This document shows positions 15,465 through 21,994 of a stretch of 34,437 bases of DNA, piece by piece. The stretch comes from JACKFB01 sp041389525. GTDB taxonomy: Bacteria > Myxococcota_A > UBA9042 > PHBI01 > JACKFB01. Every line of letters starts with the position of its first letter. The first letter of the stretch is position 1. The position numbers and the translations under genes were made by a program. Below the pieces are notes generated by a model. That model worked only from the letters and a program-made list of their open reading frames with translations. It was not told the DNA's origin and made no database searches. The stretch spans positions 1 to 34,437 of the forward strand of contig JAWKRR010000069.1 of assembly GCA_041389525.1 (NCBI GenBank), written 5' to 3'.

Positions 15465-15470
15465 TGAATA
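15465..15470 (-). promoter_or_regulatory. Possible -10 of the TPR lipoprotein gene
   Basis: On the minus strand TATTCA lies 29 bases before the ATG at 15435. No clear -35 is seen at 16-18 bases, so support is weak. Confidence 0.28.
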
Positions 15471-15531
15471 GATGGTGCCCTCCGCTGGTCTGTACCATAA
15501 CGCGTCACGCCGACGACGCGCGGCCGCTCGG

Positions 15532-15559
15532 TTGACAGCAGACGCTGCCCGCCTACGAT
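15532..15559 (+). promoter_or_regulatory. Promoter of the exported-protein/L,D-transpeptidase operon
   Basis: TTGACA (15532-15537, consensus) and TACGAT (15554-15559) with a 16-base spacer form a sigma-70-type promoter 109 bases before the first ATG. A short inverted repeat GCAG-ACG-CTGC (15538-15548) occupies the spacer. Confidence 0.65.
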
Positions 15560-15621
15560 CGCGGCCGTTGAGTGTCGGCGCCGCTGCTCAGGCTAGATGG
15601 CCCTCATGGCCTGCGACGCCA

Positions 15622-15638
15622 GCCGCTAGAGCAGCGGC
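15622..15638 (+). other. Hairpin in the 5' leader of the L,D-transpeptidase operon
   Basis: GCCGCT and AGCGGC pair perfectly around AGAGC, inside the leader between the promoter and the ATG at 15669. It ends 20 bases before the ribosome site GGAGG (15659-15663). It could affect mRNA stability, or be chance in GC-rich DNA. Confidence 0.35.
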
Positions 15639-15668
15639 CACAACCCCCAGCCGGCACCGGAGGATTCC

Positions 15669-16112
15669 ATGTCCGTGAAGTTCGCTCTCGCACTAGCCCT
15701 GTTTTCGCTCGTGGCCCCCAACGCTGCTGCCCTCACTGCGGACGACGAAGCCGCCACCGGAGAGCTCCGCGTCTCGCTCAACACCGAGTACTGCAAGGTG
15801 CAATTGGACGGCGAGGACTGGTCGGGCGTCGAGTTCGAGAACGGTGGCAAGACCTTGGTGATCCTGAACCTCGATCTCGCGCGCGAGAGCGTCGAGGTGA
15901 CCCTGACGCCTGCGGCAGCCAATCTCGAGCCGGAGACCCTCACGGTCGCGAGCAAGGACTTCAAGCGGCTTCGTCGTGGGCGCATCTACTACATGGTCGC
16001 CTCGCGCAAGGTGAACTTCGCGAAGCGGAAGGCGGAGCCGGCGCCTGCCCCGGAGCCTGAGCGCAAGCCGGAGCCCGAGCCGAAGCCGGAGCGTCGAGGT
16101 GACGAGCTCTGA
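15669..16112 (+). CDS. Small exported protein with a Pro/Glu/Lys-rich tail, unknown function
   Basis: The ATG is preceded by GGAGG at 5 bases. The 147-residue product has a signal peptide (SVKFALALALFSLVAPNAAA) and one beta-rich domain of about 90 residues (GELRVSLNTEYCKVQLDGEDWSGVEFENGGKTLVILNLD...VEVTLTPA). The domain style is like PEGA-type surface domains, but the match is loose. After FKRLRRGRIYYMVASRKVNFAKRK comes a low-complexity tail of alternating Pro, Glu, Lys and Arg (residues about 120-147). This kind of tail is often extended and can span or contact peptidoglycan. The gene's stop overlaps the start of an L,D-transpeptidase, so a role in the cell wall is inferred. The real function is unknown. 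Confidence 0.78.
   Translation: MSVKFALALALFSLVAPNAAALTADDEAATGELRVSLNTEYCKVQLDGEDWSGVEFENGGKTLVILNLDLARESVEVTLTPAAANLEPETLTVASKDFKRLRRGRIYYMVASRKVNFAKRKAEPAPAPEPERKPEPEPKPERRGDEL
16096..16102 (+). promoter_or_regulatory. Shine-Dalgarno GAGGTGA deciding a CTG start
   Basis: GAGGTGA pairs strongly with the 16S rRNA 3' end. It lies 6 bases before the CTG at 16109, while the TTG at 16142 has no site at that distance that would exclude CTG. Confidence 0.6.
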
Positions 16113-17716
16113 GAGCCGCTAGAACCCTCACGCTCTTCGCGTTGTGTCTCGGAGGGTGCGCCACGGCGACGCCGGTGACGCGGGTCGCCGCGCCGGCAAC
16201 GCCAGTGGCGACAGGCCCCGCGAAGCCTGTCGTCGCTGCGCCCGTGTTGACCGCGGCCGCCGCCCTCCAGGTGCTGAGCGAGCTTCCACCGGCTCCGATC
16301 GACGCCGCGCTGCGCAAGTCCCTGCTTGGGCAAGGTGAGCGTCCGACTCGCCTCGTCGGCGGGGCCGGAGCCCGCCCCGCGCTCGACGCGGTACTCCGCC
16401 ACGCTGAAGCGCTGTTGGCTGCGTCGGAGCCGCCTGCAGATCTCGGGCTGGCGGAGCTCCACGACGCGCTCGCGGCGGTGGATTCTGGCGCTCCCGAATC
16501 GATCCTCACGGCCGAGGTCTTAGCGTGGCGCACCGCGTTCCTGCTGGGACTTCGCCTTGGGGGGCCCTTGGCAGACCAGGCGCTCCTGGATCGGCTCGAC
16601 GAGGCGGTGTTGGCGGAGGCCGACCGCTTCTACGAGCGGCTGACCCCCAGCGACCCTGCCTACAGCGTGCTGGTGCGGGGACTCGCGGAGTACCGAGAGC
16701 TCGCGAGCGCTGCGCCGTCTGAGCAGGTCGTCGGTCGCACGCCACGGTGGCGCAGCCCGTACTACGGCTCGACGTCCGACGCGGTGCGCTCCCTGCGCGC
16801 GCGGCTCGCCGAGGTCGGGTTCCCAGCCGCAGGGGAGGGCGACCTTCGCCACTTCGACACGAGCCTCCGACAGGCCTTTCTCGCGTTCCAGGGGCGCTTT
16901 GGGCTTGAGCAGAACGGCCTCCCCACCGTGGAGACTCTGGACGCGCTGGCACGGCCGCTCGCCGAGAGGGCGACCGAGATCGGCGCCGCGTTGGAACACA
17001 TGCGCGCCACGCGCAGCCGGCTCCGGCCGGACCGACTCGCCGTCAACATCCCCGCGTTCGAGCTGAGGCATTTCGTGGGCGACCGCCTGGACTCGACCCA
17101 CCGCGTCGTCGTGGGCTCGACCTCCTACCAGATCGATCAGGCAGGCGGCCGCGCGGGCCTGCTCAACCAGACGCCGACCCTGCACAGCCAAATCGAGCAC
17201 CTTGTGCTCAACCCGAGCTGGAGCGTGCCCCAACGCATCAAGGAACAAGAGCTGGATCGGCGCGCTGAGCGCAACCCCAACTTCTACGACCGCTTCGACA
17301 TCTGGGTCGACAGCCGCGGGGTCGAGCGGGTGCGGCAGCGGCCCGGGCCCAGCAACGCGCTAGGGCAGGTGAAGTTCGTCTTTCAGGGCGGCGACGGGAT
17401 CTACCTGCATGACACGCCGCTCAAGGACGGCTTCGACAAGCGTGTGCGCGCGCTGAGCCACGGTTGCGTGCGGGTGCAAGACGCGCTGGGCCTCGCGCGG
17501 CGCATCCTGGAGGTGGACGGGCACCCGATGCCCTGGTCCAGGGCGGCCACCATCCTGGCGCGACGCCGCGAGACGGAGGTCACGCTGACCCGCCCGCTGC
17601 CCATCTTCATCCAGTACGTCACGGTCGGCGCGGATGAAGAGGGCGCGCTGCGCTTCTACCCGGATCTCTACGGGTGGGGCGTGGTGCGCGACACGGAGAC
17701 GGTCGCGGGCAAGTAG
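16109..17716 (+). CDS. YcbB-type L,D-transpeptidase lipoprotein (CTG start)
   Basis: This enzyme class forms 3-3 cross-links in peptidoglycan or attaches proteins to it, acting in the periplasm. From CTG at 16109 the product is 535 residues. It starts RAARTLTLFALCLGGC, a complete lipoprotein signal with Cys17; the first ordinary alternative (TTG at 16142) would begin only five residues before the Cys and destroy the signal. A helical scaffold region spans about 30-230. A peptidoglycan-binding type domain follows (SDAVRSLRARLAEVGFPAAGEG...FQGRFGLEQNGLPTVETLDAL). The catalytic domain comes last: LAVNIPAFELRHF, NPSWSVPQRIKEQE, then YLHDTP and SHGCVRV with nucleophile C453. Domain order and capping segment match YcbB (LdtD) rather than the small YkuD enzymes. 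The CTG start overlaps the upstream stop (CTGA). Confidence 0.9.
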   Translation: MRAARTLTLFALCLGGCATATPVTRVAAPATPVATGPAKPVVAAPVLTAAAALQVLSELPPAPIDAALRKSLLGQGERPTRLVGGAGARPALDAVLRHAEALLAASEPPADLGLAELHDALAAVDSGAPESILTAEVLAWRTAFLLGLRLGGPLADQALLDRLDEAVLAEADRFYERLTPSDPAYSVLVRGLAEYRELASAAPSEQVVGRTPRWRSPYYGSTSDAVRSLRARLAEVGFPAAGEGDLRHFDTSLRQAFLAFQGRFGLEQNGLPTVETLDALARPLAERATEIGAALEHMRATRSRLRPDRLAVNIPAFELRHFVGDRLDSTHRVVVGSTSYQIDQAGGRAGLLNQTPTLHSQIEHLVLNPSWSVPQRIKEQELDRRAERNPNFYDRFDIWVDSRGVERVRQRPGPSNALGQVKFVFQGGDGIYLHDTPLKDGFDKRVRALSHGCVRVQDALGLARRILEVDGHPMPWSRAATILARRRETEVTLTRPLPIFIQYVTVGADEEGALRFYPDLYGWGVVRDTETVAGK

Positions 17717-17757
17717 GCGTGACGGCCCGCGAGAGGGGCCAGGGCGGCCCTACGCCT
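17715..17757. terminator. Inverted repeats between convergent ldt and PilZ genes
   Basis: AGGCGT (17715-17720) pairs with ACGCCT (17752-17757). Inside this, GGGCC (17736-17740) pairs with GGCCC (17746-17750). The structure includes both stop codons and has no T tract. It is a possible bidirectional terminator. Confidence 0.4.
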
Positions 17758-18460
17758 CGAAGTGAGCTAGGTCCTCGCCGAGGCCCTCGGCCTCGAAGTA
17801 GCGAGAGAACACCGTGTAGACCACGAGGTCTTGGTCCGACTCGCTGATCTCGGTGAAGCGGACGGCGACGCGTCGCACTCCGTCTACATCCCGCGGGGTC
17901 CCGACCACCTCGCCGATGACGGTGATGACGGTCGGGGAGGGCAGGGGGAGCTCCACCCGGAGGTCCAGGAGCGTGCCCGCCACCACTTCGCCCTGATCCG
18001 CCGGGAAGTTGAGCTGAATCCCAGAGCCGGAGAGGTTGATCGACTGGGTGACCATGTCGCTGAGGGCGACGGGGCGTGCGGCCTGGGCGGCCATGGCCTC
18101 TTCGACGCTGACGGACGCGGCGAGCGCGGCCCAGACACGCGCGTCGACGTCGGCGCGCCGGAAATCGCGGCGATCACCCTCGGCCACGTCTCCGACCGGC
18201 TGCACCGTGAGCCGCTCGCGGTCGATCGGCTCGCGGACGACGGCCTTGAGGCGCAGGACGCGGTCGCCGCGCGTGTACAGCAGCGTCAGCGGCTGCGCGC
18301 GCTCGAAAGTCGGCGGCTCCGACAGGGTCGTATCGATCTGCAGGCCGATCGAATTCTGCTTCGACACGAGGGCGCGTGCCGACGTCACGTAGATGTTGCC
18401 ATCGCGCACCGAGACCATCGTCACGAACTGGTCCTCGTTCGGTAGCGGCTTGTCGGACAT
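17750..18460 (-). CDS. PilZ domain protein, predicted c-di-GMP receptor
   Basis: Two nearby ATGs exist. The one at 18460 is chosen because GAGGAG lies 8 bases before it, against 2 bases for the ATG at 18466. The 236-residue protein has an N-terminal beta domain (FVTMVSVRDGNIYVTSARALV...LTLLYTRGDRVLRLKAVV) resembling the YcgR-type N-domain that often precedes PilZ. The PilZ domain follows from about residue 95. Its c-di-GMP motif is complete: RxxxR in RRDFRR (97-102) and NxSxxG in NLSGSG (142-147). A helical insert of about 25 residues (WAALAASVSVEEAMAAQAA) separates the two motifs, and the domain ends GVRRVAVRFTEISESDQDLVVYTVFSRYF. It follows the FHA/coiled-coil gene after 61 bases, so both may be one transcription unit linking c-di-GMP to that scaffold. 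Confidence 0.9.
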   Translation of the reverse strand: MSDKPLPNEDQFVTMVSVRDGNIYVTSARALVSKQNSIGLQIDTTLSEPPTFERAQPLTLLYTRGDRVLRLKAVVREPIDRERLTVQPVGDVAEGDRRDFRRADVDARVWAALAASVSVEEAMAAQAARPVALSDMVTQSINLSGSGIQLNFPADQGEVVAGTLLDLRVELPLPSPTVITVIGEVVGTPRDVDGVRRVAVRFTEISESDQDLVVYTVFSRYFEAEGLGEDLAHFEA

Positions 18461-18521
18461 TTCCATCGCTCCTCGACTTGGGGCCCGCGGCTCGCAAGGG
18501 TCGCGGGCCTTGGCAGGTGTC

Positions 18522-21500
18522 TCACACGTCCAGCAGTTGCCTGAAATCCTTCAGCTTCTGCTTCACTTCTTCGCTGGTATCTCGCAGGGCGTCCAGGGTA
18601 TCCCGAAGGCCGCCGAAGGTCTCATCTCTCACATCGGGACTGGCGAACGCTCCCACTTCAACCTCTTCGACGAACTGGATGGTCAGCGCAACATCGTTGC
18701 GCCAAGTCGACGCGTGGTCGTTCAGTTCCTCATAGAGCTTCACTACTTTGCCCCGGAACGCATCGTTGCCGCCAGTTCCCGCGCCTGCCTTTTGAGCGCC
18801 GGCTTTCTCGGCTTCCGCTAGCTGGGCCCGCAGCGTGTCGACCTCAGCCGCCGCGGACTCGGCGGCCTCCAACGACTCGCGCAGGCGCTCGGCTTTCGCC
18901 TCGAGACGATCCCGCTCTTCACGCAGCAGCGCGAGGTCCTCCTCCAGGCGCGTCACCCGCTCGGTGTCCACGGCCGGCGCGCTCGGCGTGGCCGCCGCGG
19001 TCTGCGCCGCCTCCGCCTCCTCGAGCAGGGTCGCGATCTTCTTCACGTGCCGCTTGTTCGCGGCCATGAGCTCCTCTTGGTCTTGCTGGCTCGCGGTGAG
19101 CCGGGCCTTGGCTTCCTCCAGCTCCGCGCGCAACGCGTCGAGCACCTCGCTCGCCTGTGCCGCAGCGCCCGCGTCCTTCGATGCATCGGCCAGCGCCTTC
19201 TCAGCCGCCTTTGCCGATGCCTCGGCCTTCTCCGCGCGCGAGCTGGCCTGCTCGCCTGCGCTGACGGCCTCCGCCAAGGCCTTCTCAGCCTTCTCACGCG
19301 CCTGCTCCGCGTCGGCGCGCGCGCCCGCAGCCGCCTTCGCCTCCGCCTTCGCAGCGTCGGCCTCGGCCTGCGCGACAGCCAGCGCCTTCTCGGCGGCCTC
19401 GCGGCCAGCCTCCGCGCTCGCGAGCGCCTTCTCGGCCGCCTTCTGCTGCTTCGCCGCCTCGCCAACCTTGTCGCCGGCCTCGGCCTGGACTCGCGCGCTC
19501 ATCGCCGCGAGCTCAGCCCGCGCGGCCTCCGCAGCGCCGGCCGCCTCCGCCTGGGCCTTCTCGGCCGCGGCGGCGCGCCTGTCCGCCTCGCCAGCCTTCT
19601 TCTTCTCCGCCTCCAGCAGCGCCTCGGCCTCGCCCAACGCCGTCCGCAGCGCGCCCAGCTCCTTGGCCAGCGACTCCTCGGCCTGGCCCCCCTGCGCCTG
19701 CGCCTTCTCGAGCGCCTTCTCGACGTCCCGCAGCTTCTTCTCGGCCGCCCCGCGCGCCTTCGTGGTCGCGTTGAGCTCCGCCTCGGCCTGCGCCTTCTCT
19801 TCAGTGGCCGTCGCCAGCTGCTCTTCCAAGCGCCTGCGCTGGTCGTCGAGCTTCTTCCGCTCCAGCTCCAACTCGGCCACCGCCTCCTTGGCGTGTGACA
19901 GCTCGTCGTCCAGGCTCTTGAGGGCATCCGCCTGCTTCGCTGCCGCAGCGTCTCCCTTGGCGCTCGCCGCTTCGACCGCGGCCAGCCGCTTCTCCAAAGA
20001 CGCCTTCTCAGCCTCGAGGCTCTTCACCTGACCCGCGCGCTCGTCGCGCTCGCCGCGGACGGCGTCCAGCTCGGCCTGAAGCTGCTCGACTCGCTCCAGC
20101 GCCTGCGTCCGCTCAGCGCCCGCCTTCAGCGCCGCCTTCTCAAGCTCCGCGATCTGCGACTTGAACGCCGCGACGTCTTCGGCGCCGGCCGAGCCGACCA
20201 GCAGGTCCTTCAGCTGCGCCAGCTCGCGCTCGTTGTGCGCCCGCGCTGCTTCGGCCGCGGCCAGGCTGTCTTGCAGCGCCGCCGCGCTCTGGCTGTCCGC
20301 CGACGCCGACGACCTCAGCGAGGCCAGCTCGGCCTCCAACCGCGCCACCGACTCCAGGGCGTCCTTGCGCGCCTCCTGCACGTCCTGAAGCCGCTGCTCG
20401 AGGTCCGCGACCTCACCCGGCTGCGGCGCGGCGACTAGCGCCTCGTGCAAGCTCGCGATCTCGCTCTCCAGCGCGATCACCCGCTCGGACTGACCCCGCT
20501 CGAGCGCCTCGATCTGCTTTGCGGCCTCGGCGAGCGCGTCCTCGCGCTCCATGATGGTCTCTTCGGCGAGGTCACGCGCGGCCTCCGCGTCCGCCACGGC
20601 CTTCGCCTGGGCCTCTTCCGCCGCCGCAGCCGCGCGAAGCCGCTCCTCGCTCGCCTCTTGCGCGTCCCGCAGCTCGTCGCGCTCGGCCTCTGCGGCCTCC
20701 AGCGAGCGCCGCAGATCCGCCAGCTCTTCGCCCAACTCGGCGGCCCGGTTCGCCGCGCCGTCGGCGCCGGCCAGCGCCTCGCGCAGCTGGCTCAACTCGT
20801 CGGCGATCTCAGCCTCGCGGGCCTCAGCTTGCTCGGCTCGCGCCAAGGCTTCGTCGCGGGCGAGGGCGAGGGCGTCCACGTCGTCCGGGCTCGCCGCCAG
20901 GGCCAGCGCCTCTTCCAGCTCGCTGGCGCGTGCCGCCAGCGCGTCCAGCTCCGCCTGCTTGGCCTCAAGCGCCGTTCGCGCGTTCTCCAACGCCTCGGCG
21001 GCCTCCGGGTCCTCCGCGGAGGGCGTCGCGGCCGCCGAGGCCTCGAGCGCCGCTTCAAGCTCCTCGATCCGCGCCTCCGCGGTCATGCGCGCTTGGGATT
21101 CGCGCTCCTCGCCAGCGATCGCGTCGTCGGTCGCCTGCTCGAGGCTCTCGACCTGGAGCCGCAGCATCTCCAAGGCTTCGTCGCGCTCACGCAGCGCGTC
21201 TTGCAGCTCGCGAAGGCCGCTCTCATCGGGCGAGCCGGGCCGGGTCGAGGGCTGCCGCGAGGCCTCAAGCTGGGCCGGGCTCAGGGGAGGGGGGGCTGAA
21301 CCCGTGGCATACACTGCGTCGACCAGCGCCTCAGCGTCCCCGGTGGGCAGGTTGGTCGGGCCGTCGTCCACCGAGGCGTACTCACTCGACGCCTCATCAA
21401 AGGACGGCAACGCGATGGCCTGCACGTCCGCGACACCCTCGGGCGCAAGCGCCTCAGCCGGCGCGGCGAAATCCACCGACTCGTGACCGTCCATCCCGTC

Positions 21501-21794
21501 GGTGCCGGCGTGGAAGACGATGCGGAAGTTGCCGCAGTAGAAGATGTCGCCGGGTTGCAGCTCGTGCTCCGTGACGCGCTGCTTGTCGTAGAAGGTCCCG
21601 TTGGAGCTGCCGAGATCGCTGATTCGGTAGTCCGTACCGGAGAAGACGACCTGGCAGTGGCGCCGCGAGACCGTGTTGTTGTTGGTGCGGATCTCGCACT
21701 CGGCGGCGCGTCCGATCTTCACCGTGGGATTGGCGGCCCCAATGGGCACGCGCTGCACACCGCCTTCGTCAGGCTGGTACTCAAGATACGACAT
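18522..21794 (-). CDS. FHA domain protein with a very long coiled coil
   Basis: The 1090-residue protein begins with a forkhead-associated domain that binds phosphothreonine peptides. The conserved residues are G28-R29, SRRH (43-46) and SSNGT (63-67). After a linker of about 100 residues, a highly charged, Ala/Glu/Lys-rich region from about 190 to 1000 predicts almost uninterrupted coiled coil. Its last 85 residues form a more ordinary helical domain (DAFRGKVVKLYEELNDHASTWRNDVALTIQFVEEVEVG...LKDFRQLLDV). There is no signal peptide or membrane segment, so it is cytoplasmic. Long coiled-coil proteins with a sensory N-domain (for example AglZ and FrzS of Myxococcus) organise cell-pole or motility machinery. 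A scaffold role is inferred by analogy only. The PilZ gene lies directly downstream. Confidence 0.9.
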   Translation of the reverse strand: MSYLEYQPDEGGVQRVPIGAANPTVKIGRAAECEIRTNNNTVSRRHCQVVFSGTDYRISDLGSSNGTFYDKQRVTEHELQPGDIFYCGNFRIVFHAGTDGMDGHESVDFAAPAEALAPEGVADVQAIALPSFDEASSEYASVDDGPTNLPTGDAEALVDAVYATGSAPPPLSPAQLEASRQPSTRPGSPDESGLRELQDALRERDEALEMLRLQVESLEQATDDAIAGEERESQARMTAEARIEELEAALEASAAATPSAEDPEAAEALENARTALEAKQAELDALAARASELEEALALAASPDDVDALALARDEALARAEQAEAREAEIADELSQLREALAGADGAANRAAELGEELADLRRSLEAAEAERDELRDAQEASEERLRAAAAAEEAQAKAVADAEAARDLAEETIMEREDALAEAAKQIEALERGQSERVIALESEIASLHEALVAAPQPGEVADLEQRLQDVQEARKDALESVARLEAELASLRSSASADSQSAAALQDSLAAAEAARAHNERELAQLKDLLVGSAGAEDVAAFKSQIAELEKAALKAGAERTQALERVEQLQAELDAVRGERDERAGQVKSLEAEKASLEKRLAAVEAASAKGDAAAAKQADALKSLDDELSHAKEAVAELELERKKLDDQRRRLEEQLATATEEKAQAEAELNATTKARGAAEKKLRDVEKALEKAQAQGGQAEESLAKELGALRTALGEAEALLEAEKKKAGEADRRAAAAEKAQAEAAGAAEAARAELAAMSARVQAEAGDKVGEAAKQQKAAEKALASAEAGREAAEKALAVAQAEADAAKAEAKAAAGARADAEQAREKAEKALAEAVSAGEQASSRAEKAEASAKAAEKALADASKDAGAAAQASEVLDALRAELEEAKARLTASQQDQEELMAANKRHVKKIATLLEEAEAAQTAAATPSAPAVDTERVTRLEEDLALLREERDRLEAKAERLRESLEAAESAAAEVDTLRAQLAEAEKAGAQKAGAGTGGNDAFRGKVVKLYEELNDHASTWRNDVALTIQFVEEVEVGAFASPDVRDETFGGLRDTLDALRDTSEEVKQKLKDFRQLLDV

Positions 21795-21940
21795 CGGAGT
21801 TTACTGCTTCCCCAGTGGACGCACCGCGATTCATCCCGCGCTGAGGGACGCGAGGTTAGCCCGGGCACACCGACGCGGCAAGGCGCTGCGACTCGGCGCC
21901 GACCTCAGGGCAGGTGGGCGTCGAAACGGTGGAAATCTAA

Positions 21941-21972
21941 AGTTACCATAATATACATTATCAGACGTTATC
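21941..21972. promoter_or_regulatory. AT-rich regulatory island between divergent FHA and mutS2 genes
   Basis: This is the most AT-rich stretch I found in the window. It contains the palindrome ATAAT-ATAC-ATTAT (21948-21961) and two GTTAYCA direct repeats (21943 and 21967) 24 bases apart. Several -10-like hexamers occur on both strands (TATACA and CATAAT on plus, TATATT on minus), but no convincing -35 fixes one promoter. Confidence 0.45.
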
Positions 21973-21994
21973 ACCACGGTGGCGAGAGCTGATC

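Noticed and set aside
15472..15678. Possible 68-codon small gene in the leader of the L,D-transpeptidase operon
   Set aside because: It spans the promoter elements and the ribosome site of the next gene, and its peptide is Arg/Ala-rich without any pattern.
20551..21486. Ser/Ala-rich plus-strand frames opposite the FHA coiled-coil gene
   Set aside because: The low-complexity Ser/Ala translation is what the reverse complement of an Ala/Glu-rich coiled coil gives.
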